From Amycolatopsis lexingtonensis (GTDB taxonomy: Bacteria; Actinomycetota; Actinomycetes; Mycobacteriales; Pseudonocardiaceae), in assembly GCF_014873755.1 (NCBI RefSeq), contig NZ_JADBEG010000001.1:1986501-2050500 (forward strand): 64,000 nucleotides of DNA, given 5' to 3'. Within the stretch, counting starts at the first letter, position 1, and every line of letters begins with the position of its first letter. Of the stretch, positions 45,110 through 53,450 are shown in pieces. The notes below the pieces were generated by a model that ran no database searches, was not told the origin of the DNA, and worked only from the letters and a program-made list of their open reading frames with translations. The position numbers were made by a program, and so were the translations under genes.

Positions 45110-45429
45110 TGCCGGTCAACGACGACGTCTTCGCCGCGCTGGCCAGCCCGGCCCGGCGCGAGGTCCTGCGGCTGCTGCTGGACGGCCCGATGCCGGCCGG
45201 CGCGATCGCCGACCGGTTCGACATGGCCCGGCCGAGCCTCTCGGAACACCTTCGGGTACTCCGAGAGGCCGGCCTGGTCGCCGAGCAGCGGCAGGGCCGC
45301 AACCGCGTCTACCGGCTGGACGCGGCACCGCTGGAAGAAGTCGCGGACTGGCTGACGCCGTACGAGCGCTTCTGGCGCGGCAAGCTCGCCAACCTGCGTG
45401 ACCTGCTGGACGAGGAGGACGACCTGTGA
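45109..45429 (+). CDS. ArsR family transcriptional regulator
   Basis: A 106-residue winged-helix repressor: DVFAALASPARREVLRLLLDGPMPAGAIADRF, then the recognition helix ARPSLSEHLRVLREAGLVAEQ and wing RQGRNRVYRLD. No metal-binding cysteines are present, so it is of the SdpR-like class usually paired with AHSA1-domain proteins. It sits between the VOC and SRPBCC genes with overlaps on both sides and probably binds the palindrome at 44693. Confidence 0.92.
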   Translation: MPVNDDVFAALASPARREVLRLLLDGPMPAGAIADRFDMARPSLSEHLRVLREAGLVAEQRQGRNRVYRLDAAPLEEVADWLTPYERFWRGKLANLRDLLDEEDDL

Positions 45430-45902
45430 CCGGCGACGATCCGACCGCGATCCACGTCGACCAGTTCCTCGCCCACCCGGCCCGCAAGGTGTGGCGCGCG
45501 CTGACCGAACCGGACTTGCTCGAACGCTGGATCAACATGCCCAACGACATCAAACCCGTGGTGGGGCACCGGTTCGAGCTGCTGGCCGAGCCGGTGCCCG
45601 CGGCCGGGTTCGCCGGCGGCCCGGTGGCGTGCGAGGTGCTGGAAGTCGAACCCGAGCGCAAGCTGAGCATCCGCTGGGGTCCGCAGTGGACGGTCACCTG
45701 GCGGCTGGTCCCCGAAGGCACCGGCACCCGCCTGTTCCTCAGCCACGAAGGGTTCGACCCGGACGACGAGTTCCAGCGCGTCTCCCGGCGGATCATGGGC
45801 GGCGGCTGGCGCTCCCACGTGCCGTGGGCGCTGGCCCGGTTGCTGGACACGCTGCCGGATCCGGCCCCGTTACCATCGGGTGGTGAACCCCGCGACCGCT
45901 GA
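45426..45902 (+). CDS. SRPBCC / AHSA1 domain protein
   Basis: A 158-residue START-like fold protein (HVDQFLAHPARKVWRALTEPDLLERWI at the N-terminus; VTWRLVPEGTGTRLFLSHEGF and MGGGWRSHVPWALARLLD at the C-terminus). Such proteins bind small hydrophobic ligands and commonly travel with ArsR genes. The GTG overlaps the ArsR stop by 4 bases. The 3' end runs 20 bases into the next TetR gene. Confidence 0.88.
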   Translation: MTGDDPTAIHVDQFLAHPARKVWRALTEPDLLERWINMPNDIKPVVGHRFELLAEPVPAAGFAGGPVACEVLEVEPERKLSIRWGPQWTVTWRLVPEGTGTRLFLSHEGFDPDDEFQRVSRRIMGGGWRSHVPWALARLLDTLPDPAPLPSGGEPRDR

Positions 45903-46491
45903 TCCTGCCGCGTCCAAACCGCTGCGCGCCGACGCCCGCCGCAACCGCGCGCGGGTTTTGGAGGCCGCCGAGAGCGTGTTCGCCGCCAAGGGCACCGGCG
46001 CGCCGACGGAAGAGGTCGCCCGCGCCGCCGGGGTCGGCATCGGCACGGTGTTCCGGCACTTCCCGACGAAGGAAGCCCTGCTCGAAGCGGTGCTCTACGC
46101 CCGGCTGCACCGCTTCGTCGACGAGGCCGAGGCCGCCGTCGCGGCGGAGTCCGCGGACCCGGGCGGGGCGTTCTTCACGTTCCTGACCAGCTGGATCGAG
46201 ATGTCGAGCGCGAAGAACGCCTACTTCGAGGCACTCACCGCGGCCGGGGTCACCGTGCCGGTGGCGAAGTCCGACATCGGAGCCCGCCTGATGGAATCCC
46301 TCGGCGTGCTGCTTTCGCGCGCGCAGGGTGCCGGCGCGGTGCGCGAGGACCTCGTCGTCGGCGAGCTGATCACGGTGATCATCGGAGTCGCGCGGGCCGC
46401 CGAGTACGCCGGCCCGGACGCGCGCCTGCGCGACCGGGCCGTGACGATCCTCTTCGACGGCCTCCGCCCGTCAGCGGGGGACCGGCGCTGA
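45883..46491 (+). CDS. TetR family transcriptional regulator
   Basis: A 202-residue regulator with the helix-turn-helix PTEEVARAAGVGIGTVFRHFPTKEALLEAVL, of the common actinobacterial SbtR-like type. Adjacent GTG codons at 45880 and 45883 are both possible starts. It overlaps the end of the SRPBCC gene, and its own 3' end overlaps the convergent SGNH gene by 21 bases. The target is unclear; it may be read as the last gene of the ArsR unit. Confidence 0.88.
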   Translation: MNPATADPAASKPLRADARRNRARVLEAAESVFAAKGTGAPTEEVARAAGVGIGTVFRHFPTKEALLEAVLYARLHRFVDEAEAAVAAESADPGGAFFTFLTSWIEMSSAKNAYFEALTAAGVTVPVAKSDIGARLMESLGVLLSRAQGAGAVREDLVVGELITVIIGVARAAEYAGPDARLRDRAVTILFDGLRPSAGDRR

Positions 46492-47247
46492 GGCGACCGG
46501 CTCCAGCGCCGGGCGCTTCGCGGTGAGCGTGTCCCCGGAGGACTCGCCCCGCAGCCGGCGCCGCACCCACGGCAACGCGTGCTCCTGCGCCCACCGCAGG
46601 TTCTGGCTGCGCCGGGCCGCGGCACTCAGCACCTCACGCGGCCCCAGCTCGGCCGCCGTCAGCGGGTGCTCGACCCCGAGCGCGGCCAGCACCGCGATGG
46701 CGACCTCGGTGTGGCCGTAGGCGTTGAGGTGCAGCCGATCCGGAGCCCACCGGCGCCGGTCGCGCAGCTGCCGCATCGCCCACATGTCCACCAGGAGCGC
46801 CCCGTGCTTCGCGGCGATGGCGCGCACGAACTCGTTGTAGATCGCGACCCGGCCGCGCATCTTGCGGAACAGCGCGTCTTCGACCCCGTCGACCCCGGTG
46901 AACAGCACCAGCCGCGCCCCGGTGCCCCGGATCCGCGCGACGGCGACCTCGTAGTCGACCATCAGCGCGTCGATGTCGACCTTGGGCCGCATGAGATCGT
47001 TGCCGCCGGCGTAGAGGGTGACGAGGTCGGGCGCCATGGCCAGCGCGGGCTCGAGCTGTTCGGCCAGGATCTGCGGCAGCAGCTTGCCCCGGATCGCGAG
47101 GTTGGCGTACCGGAAGTCCGCCTCGCGCGCGGCGAGCTGTTCGGCGACGCGGTCGGCCCAGCCGCGGACGCCGTTCGGGTAGCCGGGATCGTCGTCGCCG
47201 ACGCCTTCGGTGAACGAGTCCCCCAGGGCCACTAAGCGCTTGCTCAT
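46471..47247 (-). CDS. SGNH/GDSL hydrolase family protein
   Basis: A 258-residue esterase-fold protein with all four blocks: GDSFTEG at 9-15 (nucleophile Ser), ANLAIRGKLL (block II, glycine replaced in the usual RG context), YAGGNDLM (Asn) and DRLHLNAYGH (Asp-x-x-His). No signal peptide, so probably cytosolic. It is intact, unlike the SGNH remnant at 6.3-6.9 kb. Substrate unknown; acyl esters are typical. Confidence 0.9.
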   Translation of the reverse strand: MSKRLVALGDSFTEGVGDDDPGYPNGVRGWADRVAEQLAAREADFRYANLAIRGKLLPQILAEQLEPALAMAPDLVTLYAGGNDLMRPKVDIDALMVDYEVAVARIRGTGARLVLFTGVDGVEDALFRKMRGRVAIYNEFVRAIAAKHGALLVDMWAMRQLRDRRRWAPDRLHLNAYGHTEVAIAVLAALGVEHPLTAAELGPREVLSAAARRSQNLRWAQEHALPWVRRRLRGESSGDTLTAKRPALEPVASAPVPR

Positions 47248-47270
47248 GTCCGCAGTCTAGGCAACGCCCG

Positions 47271-47780
47271 TCACGCGCTGACCTGCCGGGCCCGATGGTC
47301 GGCGACGTGCACCCGCGTCGCGCACCGCGTCGAGCAGAACCGCCGCCGGCCATTCCGGGACGTGTCCACATACGCCATCTCACAACCCTCCCGACCGCAG
47401 ATCCCGAGCCGGTCCGGCGCCTCGCACACCAGGTGCGCGAGACCTCCCGCGGTGTAAGCCCGCACTCGGCCGACCGGTCCGGCGTCCTCCGCCGAGTAGT
47501 GCAGGTGGGGTGGCTTGCCGTCGTGGGTGGTGATGTACGGGCGGCACGCCGCTTCGGCGAGCAGCGTGTTGACCAGCTCCGGCCGGGCCGCGGACTCGGC
47601 GGCGAACACCGGCCGCAGCTGCTCGGCCCACGTCCCGATCCGCGTGGCCTCGTCCTCGGTCAGCGCCTTGATCGCCATGCCGTTGCGGACCATGCCGTCG
47701 AGGAGCTCGCTCGCCGAGCCGGCGTTGACCAGGTCGGCGGCCACGAGCGCGGCCGGGCCGCCGTAAGGGTTGAAGTGCAC
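47271..47780 (-). CDS. CGNR zinc-finger (ABATE) domain protein
   Basis: A 169-residue protein with an N-terminal ABATE-like domain (MHFNPYGGPAALVAADLVNAG) and a C-terminal treble-clef CGNR-type zinc finger: GICGREGCEMAYVDTSRNGRRRFCSTRC. The four cysteines are all present. The family is thought to be transcriptional regulators in actinobacteria. It starts with GTG at 47780 and diverges from a small zinc-ribbon gene, with 26 bases between them. Confidence 0.88.
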   Translation of the reverse strand: MHFNPYGGPAALVAADLVNAGSASELLDGMVRNGMAIKALTEDEATRIGTWAEQLRPVFAAESAARPELVNTLLAEAACRPYITTHDGKPPHLHYSAEDAGPVGRVRAYTAGGLAHLVCEAPDRLGICGREGCEMAYVDTSRNGRRRFCSTRCATRVHVADHRARQVSA

Positions 47781-47806
47781 TAAGTCATTACAGCACGATC
47801 GGGGGC

Positions 47807-47971
47807 ATGGACGTCAACCGTTGCCCCCGCTGCGGCTGGCCGCTCGCCGAACTGCCGGCGACCGCGGCCCAGCGCGCTTCCCACCGGCTCGACTACGTGC
47901 GCTGCGTCTGCGGCAGCTGGCTCGCCCGGCTCGACGGCGAAGTCGTCGGCGCCACCCGGCCGGCCCGGTGA
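47807..47971 (+). CDS. Small zinc-ribbon protein (54 aa)
   Basis: An ATG at 47807 opens a 54-codon frame: MDVNRCPRCGWPLAELP near the start, then YVRCVCGSWLARLDGEVVG and a stop at 47969-47971. Two CxxC / CxC knuckles about 30 residues apart form a likely zinc ribbon. GGGGG lies just before the ATG. It fits exactly between the CGNR start and the recombinase stop (one base apart). Function unknown; the intact cysteine pairs and tight fit make it probably real. Confidence 0.6.
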   Translation: MDVNRCPRCGWPLAELPATAAQRASHRLDYVRCVCGSWLARLDGEVVGATRPAR

Positions 47972-47972
47972 G

Positions 47973-49016
47973 TCAGAGGTCGAGCACGCCCGCCGCGTTG
48001 TCGTTCCACTGGTCGACGCGGCGGATGTACTCGTAGAGCGCGCGGCTGCCGCGGACCCAGCGGCCCTGGTCGGCGATGGCGAGGTCGTCCGCGCCGGCCC
48101 GGCGCGCCTCGGTCGCGAACCCGGACCGCAGCGAGTGCCCGGTCACCGGGTACGGCAGGCTCGCCCGGACCCCGGCCCGGGTCAGGATCTGGTTGACGCC
48201 GGTGGTGCTCAGCGCGGGCACGCCGACGTTGCCGTGCCGGTCGACCCGGCGAAACGCCGGACCCTCGGTGATCCCGGCACCGGAGCGCCACGCGTGCCAC
48301 GCCCGCACCGGGTCGGTCTCGGGGTTTTCGCGCCGCGGGACGACCATGTCGCCGGTGCTCTTGCCGTGCCGCACGGTCACCGCCAGCCCCCGGTCGTCGA
48401 CCGGCTCGACGTCGGTGACCAGCAGGTTCGCCAGGTCCGAGCAACGCGCGGCGATCGGGAACCCGATCAGCAGCATCGCCCGGTCGCGGGCGCCGGCCAG
48501 GGTGTCCGGGCAGGCGCGCGACATCGCCCGCAGGTCGGCGAGGGTCACCATGGTGGCCTTGCCGCGCCCGCGCTGGACGCCCTCCCTGGCGAGCCGTTGC
48601 CGGTAACCCTTCAACGCCCGCCAGGCGGCGCGGCTCGCTTCGGGATCGACGACGACCTTGTGGTGCCGCAGCCCGGCCAGCGCCCCGGTGAGCCGCCGCT
48701 CGATCGTCGACGGCGCCGCCGGCGCGGCCAGCTCCGGCACCTCGGGCACCGCGCGTTCGTCCGGGCGCAGCGTGCGGCCGCGCTCGAGCCACACGACGAA
48801 CCCGGTCAGCGCGCCGATCGTCGCCGACAGCGGCGGGATCCCGGCCTCGGCGGTGTAGTCCTGCCACACCTGCCAGTCCTGCGCGTAGGCCTTGAGCGTG
48901 TTGGGCGGCCGCTGCCCGTCGACGTGCCGGGTCGCGGCTTCGTCCAGCAGCGCGAGCCGCTCCCGCGGGCTGGCGGCGGCGAGATCGGCGTCGGTCACCG
49001 GTTGCAGGTCGGGCAC
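47973..49016 (-). CDS. Tyrosine recombinase, Cre-like
   Basis: A 347-residue site-specific recombinase. An N-terminal SAM-like core-binding domain (about 25-140) precedes the catalytic domain with Arg191 (AARCSDL), Lys219 (RHGKSTGD), His294 and Arg297 (HSLRSG), Trp320 in place of the second histidine, and Tyr330 in ALYEYIRRVDQW. Trp at that position and the EYIRxxD-type tail are features of Cre rather than of phage lambda integrases. No excisionase, tRNA or att repeat is visible next to it. GTG start. It may be a relict of a mobile element or a domesticated resolvase. Confidence 0.88.
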   Translation of the reverse strand: MPDLQPVTDADLAAASPRERLALLDEAATRHVDGQRPPNTLKAYAQDWQVWQDYTAEAGIPPLSATIGALTGFVVWLERGRTLRPDERAVPEVPELAAPAAPSTIERRLTGALAGLRHHKVVVDPEASRAAWRALKGYRQRLAREGVQRGRGKATMVTLADLRAMSRACPDTLAGARDRAMLLIGFPIAARCSDLANLLVTDVEPVDDRGLAVTVRHGKSTGDMVVPRRENPETDPVRAWHAWRSGAGITEGPAFRRVDRHGNVGVPALSTTGVNQILTRAGVRASLPYPVTGHSLRSGFATEARRAGADDLAIADQGRWVRGSRALYEYIRRVDQWNDNAAGVLDL

Positions 49017-49025
49017 GCGCCGAGG

Positions 49026-49817
49026 TTACGGGATGTCGATCTCCGCGGGCAGGAACCGGTCCAGGGCGTCGGCCACCTCATCGGGGCGTTCGAGGGTCTG
49101 GATGTGCGGGGCGCCGGGAACGACCTCCAGCTTCGCGCCGCCGCCGATCCGCGCGGCGACGGCGGCCATGCCGTCGATGGTGATCGACGCGTCGGCCTCC
49201 CCGGCGAGCGCCAAGGCCGGGGCCGGGAAACCGCGCAGCCGCTCGTAGACGTCGAGACCGCCGTAGCCACGCCAGATCGACGCCCACGTGACCGGGTCGA
49301 AGGAGGCGACGCACTCACGGGCGTAGCGCACGCCTTCGGTGTCGGCTTCGAGCGCGGCCGCGGTGAACCACCGCTCCAGTGTCGGCCCGACCAGCGGCTC
49401 CATGCCGCCGGTCTCGGCGATCCGCGCGCGTTCCTCGAACGCCGCCGGAACCGGCCGGTCCGGCGCGCCCAGCAGGGTCAGCGAGGCGAAGCGGCCGGGT
49501 GCGGCGACGGCGGCGGTCTGCGCGATCGCCCCGCCCAGCGACAACCCGGCGACGTGCGCGATACCCAGCTCGAGCGCGTCGAGCACGGCCACGAGGTCGG
49601 CACCGGCAGCGGCCATGGTGAACGGCAGCGGCGCGCCGGCGGCGGACCCGTGCCCGCGGCTGTCGTAAGCGAACACCCGCCGCCCGGTCGCCAGCCGGTC
49701 GAGCACCGGGTCCCACATGCGGCGGTCCAAGCCCAGGGAGTGCACGAGCAGCACGGCGGGCCCGTGGCTGCCCCGGGTGGTCACGGTGGTCTCGTGGTCG
49801 GAAGCGCGCATCCTCAT
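49026..49817 (-). CDS. Alpha/beta hydrolase (enol-lactonase-like)
   Basis: A 263-residue alpha/beta hydrolase. LLVHSLGLDRRMWDP is the oxyanion region, Ser93 in AGLSLGGAIAQ the nucleophile, and His in VPGAPHIQTLE the base; it resembles 3-oxoadipate enol-lactonases. I chose ATG 49817; ATG 49811 is equally near. Only 9 bases separate its stop from the recombinase start on the same strand. It diverges from the DGPF/ECF unit by 106 bases. Confidence 0.88.
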   Translation of the reverse strand: MRMRASDHETTVTTRGSHGPAVLLVHSLGLDRRMWDPVLDRLATGRRVFAYDSRGHGSAAGAPLPFTMAAAGADLVAVLDALELGIAHVAGLSLGGAIAQTAAVAAPGRFASLTLLGAPDRPVPAAFEERARIAETGGMEPLVGPTLERWFTAAALEADTEGVRYARECVASFDPVTWASIWRGYGGLDVYERLRGFPAPALALAGEADASITIDGMAAVAARIGGGAKLEVVPGAPHIQTLERPDEVADALDRFLPAEIDIP

Positions 49818-49864
49818 GCCTTGATCTTCCCGGTCGCGTCCACGCAAAATCCGTGCCGGGACGC

Positions 49865-49891
49865 TGTCGATCCGCCCGGGCCCCGTTCGTA
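49865..49891 (+). promoter_or_regulatory. ECF-type promoter before the YciI/sigma unit (P1)
   Basis: TGTCGA (49865-49870), a 17-base spacer beginning TCC and ending CCCGTT, then CGTA (49888-49891). The -10 ends 32 bases before the GTG at 49924. The same layout recurs at 58243-58269 and 56975-57001. Confidence 0.72.
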
Positions 49892-49923
49892 TCAGCGGTG
49901 AAGACACCACCGAGGAGGACGAC

Positions 49924-50268
49924 GTGAAGCAGTACCTGCTCAGCATCTACCAGCCCGACGGCCCCACCCCGCCGCCGGAGGTGCTCGACGAGGTCATGAA
50001 GAAGCTCGACGTGCTGAACGCCGACCTCAAGGCGGCCGGGGCGTGGGTGTTCGCCGGTGGCCTGCACCCGCCGTCGACGGCCACCGTGCTGCGGGCCGCC
50101 GACGGCGACACCCTCGTCACCGACGGGCCCTACGCCGAGGGCAAGGAGCACCTCGGCGGGTTCACCATCATCACCGCGCCCGACCTCGACGCGGCCCTCG
50201 CCTGGGGCGGGCGCCTCGCCGACGCCGTGGCGCCATTGCCGGTCGAGGTGCGACCGTTCAGCGGATGA
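49924..50268 (+). CDS. YciI / DGPF-domain protein
   Basis: A 114-residue ferredoxin-like-fold protein of the YCII-related DGPF group (VTDGPYAEGKEHLGGFTII; DGPY in place of DGPF). Such proteins are the standard genomic partners of long ECF42-type sigma factors. GTG start with GAGGAGG upstream. Its stop overlaps the sigma start by 4 bases. It may bind or act on a ligand relevant to sigma control; its biochemical role is not established. Confidence 0.92.
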   Translation: MKQYLLSIYQPDGPTPPPEVLDEVMKKLDVLNADLKAAGAWVFAGGLHPPSTATVLRAADGDTLVTDGPYAEGKEHLGGFTIITAPDLDAALAWGGRLADAVAPLPVEVRPFSG

Positions 50269-51461
50269 GGATCGAGGACGTCTACGCCGCCGAGTACGGG
50301 CGTGCGGTGTCGGTCCTGGTGCGGGTCTTCGGGGACATCGACGTCGCCGAAGAAGCCGTGCAGGACGCGTTCGCCGAAGCCGTCCGGCGGTGGCCGGCCG
50401 CCGGGCTCCCGCCGAGCCCGGCGGGCTGGATCATCACCACCGCCCGCAACCGCGCGATCGACCGCCTGCGCCGCGAGGCCGCACGGGCGGACAAGCACGC
50501 CCAGGCGGCTCTGACGCACGCCGAAGCCGAGCCCGTCGAGGAGGGCGCCGTGCCCGACGAACGGCTCCGGCTGATCTTCACCTGCTGCCACCCCGCGCTG
50601 GCCCGCCCGACACAGGTGGCGTTGACATTGCGGCTGCTCGGGGGCCTCACGACGGCGGAGATCGCGGCCGCGTTCCTGGTGCCCGAGCCCACGATGGCCC
50701 AGCGGATCGTCCGCGCGAAGAACAAGATCCGCGACGCGGGGATCCCGTACCGCGTCCCGCAGGACGCCGACCTCCCCGCGCGGCTGTCGGGGGTGCTGGG
50801 CGTGCTGTACCTGATCTTCAACGAGGGCTACGCGGCCAGCACGGGGGAGCACCTGGTCCGCGACGACCTCTGTACCGAGGCGATCCGGCTCACGCGCGCA
50901 CTGGCCGGGCTGATGCCCGATGAGCCGGAGGTCTGGGGGCTGCTGGCGTTACTGCTGCTCAGCCATTCGCGACGGGCCGCCCGCACCACCCCGGACGGCG
51001 ACCTGGTGCTGCTGGCCGACCAGGACCGGTCTCGCTGGGACGCGGCGTCGATCGCCGAAGGCCAGGAGATCGTCCGCCGGTGCCTGCGCCGCAACCAGCC
51101 GGGGCCGTACCAGATCCAGGCGGCGATCCAGGCCGTCCACAGCGACGCCCCGACCGATTGGACGCAGGTCAAGGCGCTGTACGACCAGCTGCTAACGATC
51201 GCGCCGACGCCGGTGGTGGCGTTGAACCGGGCGGTCGCGGTCGCCGAGGTCGACGGCCCGGCGGCGGGACTGGCCCTGGTCGAGGCGCTGGATCTGCCGC
51301 GCTTCGGGCTGTACCACGCGATCCGCGCGGACCTGCTGGACCGCCTCGGCCGCCCGGGGGAGGCGGCGGAGGCGTATGCGGTGGCGATCGGGCTCACGGG
51401 GAACGGCGCCGAGCGGGAGCTTCTGCGGCGCAAACTCGCCGCCTCCGGGCGTCGCGGGTAG
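50265..51461 (+). CDS. ECF sigma factor with C-terminal TPR-like extension (ECF42-type)
   Basis: A 398-residue sigma factor. Region 2 is in YGRAVSVLVRVFGDIDVAEEAVQDAFAEAV with AGWIITTARNRAIDRLRR, region 4 in LRLLGGLTTAEIAAAFLVPEPTMAQRIVRAKNKI. Beyond about residue 170 a long helical extension (GVLGVLYLIFNEGYAAS, GPYQIQAAIQAVHSDAPTDWTQV) is typical of the ECF42/SigJ-like group, which lacks an anti-sigma gene and uses the tail for control. ATG overlaps the DGPF stop. It likely reads P1. Confidence 0.93.
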   Translation: MRIEDVYAAEYGRAVSVLVRVFGDIDVAEEAVQDAFAEAVRRWPAAGLPPSPAGWIITTARNRAIDRLRREAARADKHAQAALTHAEAEPVEEGAVPDERLRLIFTCCHPALARPTQVALTLRLLGGLTTAEIAAAFLVPEPTMAQRIVRAKNKIRDAGIPYRVPQDADLPARLSGVLGVLYLIFNEGYAASTGEHLVRDDLCTEAIRLTRALAGLMPDEPEVWGLLALLLLSHSRRAARTTPDGDLVLLADQDRSRWDAASIAEGQEIVRRCLRRNQPGPYQIQAAIQAVHSDAPTDWTQVKALYDQLLTIAPTPVVALNRAVAVAEVDGPAAGLALVEALDLPRFGLYHAIRADLLDRLGRPGEAAEAYAVAIGLTGNGAERELLRRKLAASGRRG

Positions 51462-51612
51462 CCCACCCAGTTTTTGAGGGCCCCTTCCGACCATCAGGCC
51501 CATTTGAGTTCGGATATGTGACCTTATCCAAAGTCAGACGTGCCTCAGCTAATCTTTTGATTTTGAACAGCTGCTTCTGGTTCTGATCAGAAGCTTTGAT
51601 AGGGTCCTGATC
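51462..51612. other. AT-rich intergenic region with TTCTGATCAGAA palindrome
   Basis: This 151-base gap is clearly less GC-rich than its surroundings. A perfect 12-bp palindrome TTCTGATCAGAA lies at 51581-51592, 21 bases before the next ATG, and a second CTGATCA sits at 51608. It is probably the control region of the coiled-coil protein gene and may be of foreign origin. Confidence 0.55.
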
Positions 51613-52665
51613 ATGACGGAAGACGCTGGTCAGATCCGGGTTTGCGAGTACCGGCGGTGCGGGGCACCGCTGCCGCCCGCGGTGGGGCGGGGAAGCCGGG
51701 CGCGGTTCTGTCAGGACGGCAAAACTTGGGGGCGGCGGAACCTCACCTGCCGCGACGCCGAAGCCGTGCTGGCGGACGCCGAGTCGCTGCGGGAGAGCGA
51801 CACTGAGCTGGACGACACCGCCGTCACCGCGCTCGCCGGCCAGGTCGACCGGGTGCTCGAACCGGCCCGCGGGCTCGTGGAGACGCTCACGACGCTGCGC
51901 CACCAGCTCGAGGCGACCACCGCCACCGCTCTCTCCGAGCGGGACGCAGCACTGGCCGAAGCCGATGAGCACCGTCTGCAGCGTGGCCGTGCCGAAGCCG
52001 CCGCCGCTCAAGACCGGGAGGAGGCCGAAGCGGCCGTCGCCGCGGCGAAAGCCGCCGAACAGGACAAGACCGCCGCCCTCCGGGAGCGGGACGAGGAGCG
52101 CGCGGCCCGGCGCGCCGCCGTGCAGGAGCAGCAGCGGGCCGAAGGACAGCTGGCCGCCGTCCGGGACGAACTCGCCCGGGTCGCCGATCGTGCCGACGCC
52201 GCCGCGGCCTTGGCCGGCGAACGCGCCGCGACGATCGCGACCCTGACCGCCGAACTGGCCGCCGCCCGGGCGGCCATCGACGAGGAACGCGGCCGCACCG
52301 CAGCTGCCGCAGCACGAGCCGAGGCAGCCGAAAGCCGTGCGGACGCCATCCAGGAACGCTTCGACGCCGCCCGCGAAGACCACACCAAAGCCGTGGCGGC
52401 GCAGGAGGACCGCGCCCGCGTCGATGCCGAACGCCTACGGGCCGGGTATGACCAGCGGCTCGCCGAGACGCAGGCCGCCCACGAACAGACGATCCGGTCG
52501 ATGCACGAAACCACCACGAACCTGGGCGCCGAACTCCGCACTGCCGTAAGCCGCGGTGACGCGGCCGAGCGCGAGCTGGCCCGCGTGCTCGCCGTCCTGC
52601 GTGACACGTCGGAGCTACCCGAAACACTTAAGCAATTACTTGACCAATCGCCGAGTCAGTCTTAA
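51613..52665 (+). CDS. Zinc-finger-like, long coiled-coil protein of unknown function
   Basis: A 350-residue protein I do not recognize as a named family. The first 46 residues hold four cysteines (11, 16, 33, 46) in VCEYRRCGAPLPP, RARFCQDGKTWG and LTCRDAE, resembling a zinc finger. From about residue 50 to 335 it is almost pure Ala/Glu/Arg/Asp coiled coil without hydrophobic segments. The layout recalls KfrA-type plasmid partition/DNA-binding proteins, but no KfrA N-domain is seen. It lies about 2.6 kb from the Cre-like recombinase. The ArsR promoter downstream lies within its last codons. Confidence 0.8.
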   Translation: MTEDAGQIRVCEYRRCGAPLPPAVGRGSRARFCQDGKTWGRRNLTCRDAEAVLADAESLRESDTELDDTAVTALAGQVDRVLEPARGLVETLTTLRHQLEATTATALSERDAALAEADEHRLQRGRAEAAAAQDREEAEAAVAAAKAAEQDKTAALRERDEERAARRAAVQEQQRAEGQLAAVRDELARVADRADAAAALAGERAATIATLTAELAAARAAIDEERGRTAAAAARAEAAESRADAIQERFDAAREDHTKAVAAQEDRARVDAERLRAGYDQRLAETQAAHEQTIRSMHETTTNLGAELRTAVSRGDAAERELARVLAVLRDTSELPETLKQLLDQSPSQS

Positions 52666-52668
52666 CTT
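52640..52668 (+). promoter_or_regulatory. Promoter for the second ArsR module, leaderless
   Basis: TTGACC (52640-52645), 17 bases, TAACTT (52663-52668). The -10 ends 6 bases before the ATG at 52675. ACTTAAGT (52665-52672) and CTTAA repeats around it are a possible ArsR operator. The promoter lies in the 3' end of the preceding gene. Confidence 0.68.
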
Positions 52669-52674
52669 AAGTAG

Positions 52675-53022
52675 ATGCTTAACCATGATGAGTCGCTGGA
52701 CCTGGTGTTCCGCGCCCTGGGCGACCGGACGCGGCGGGCGCTGGTGGAGCGGCTCGTGCGCGGTCCGGCGTCGGTCAGTGAGCTGGCCGAGCCGCTGACC
52801 ATGTCGCTCGCCGCGGTCGTGCAGCACCTCCAGGTGCTGGAGACGGCCGGGATCGTGCGGTCGGAGAAGGTCGGCCGCGTCCGCACCTGCCGGATCGAAC
52901 CGGAGGTGCTGCGCGCCGGCGAGCACTGGCTGGGACGGCAGCGCACCACGTGGGAGGGCAGGCTCGACCGGCTCGGTGACTTCCTCGCCGGGCCGGGGAC
53001 CTCGGAAGGGAGCACGTCATGA
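52675..53022 (+). CDS. ArsR family transcriptional regulator
   Basis: A 115-residue winged-helix regulator: LDLVFRALGDRTRRALVERLVRGPASVSELAEPL, recognition helix SLAAVVQHLQVLETAGIVRSEK and wing VGRVRTCRIEPE. No metal-site cysteines. Leaderless ATG as judged from the promoter. It overlaps the downstream AHSA1 gene by 4 bases and is the second ArsR/AHSA1 pair in the window. Confidence 0.92.
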   Translation: MLNHDESLDLVFRALGDRTRRALVERLVRGPASVSELAEPLTMSLAAVVQHLQVLETAGIVRSEKVGRVRTCRIEPEVLRAGEHWLGRQRTTWEGRLDRLGDFLAGPGTSEGSTS

Positions 53023-53450
53023 CCGTCAAGCACGCCACCTTCACCCTCGAACGCACCTACCCCGTGCCGCCGCGGCGGGTCTTCGCCGCGTGGTCGGACC
53101 CGGCCGCGAAGGCCCGCTGGTTCGTCCCGGACGGCTCGCACACCTTGGACTTCCGGGTCGGCGGCACGGAAACCGTCGACGCGCTCGGCCCGAACGAGAC
53201 GAAGCTGAACGTCGTCTCGACCTACCACGACATCGTCCCGGACCAGCGGATCGTCTACGCCACGACGCTCAGCGGCGGGAACGCGCTCGCCACGGTCTCG
53301 ATCACCACGGTCGAGCTGGTCGCGGAAGGTGACGGCACCCGGCTGGTGCTGACCGAACAGGGCACCTTCCTCGACGGCGCCGAGGAACCCGAGTGGCGCG
53401 AGCAGGGCACGGGCGACTGGCTCGACCGGCTCGGCGAGGCGCTGAAATGA
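53019..53450 (+). CDS. SRPBCC / AHSA1 domain protein
   Basis: A 143-residue START-like fold protein (FTLERTYPVPPRRVFAAWSDPAAKARWFVP; TRLVLTEQGTFLDG). It is the classical partner of SdpR-like ArsR regulators. It overlaps both neighbours by 4 bases. Ligand unknown. Confidence 0.9.
   Translation: MTVKHATFTLERTYPVPPRRVFAAWSDPAAKARWFVPDGSHTLDFRVGGTETVDALGPNETKLNVVSTYHDIVPDQRIVYATTLSGGNALATVSITTVELVAEGDGTRLVLTEQGTFLDGAEEPEWREQGTGDWLDRLGEALK

Noticed and set aside
47973..52665. A complete integrative element from the recombinase to the coiled-coil protein
   Set aside because: No flanking direct repeats, tRNA, replication or transfer genes; the intervening ECF and hydrolase genes look chromosomal.
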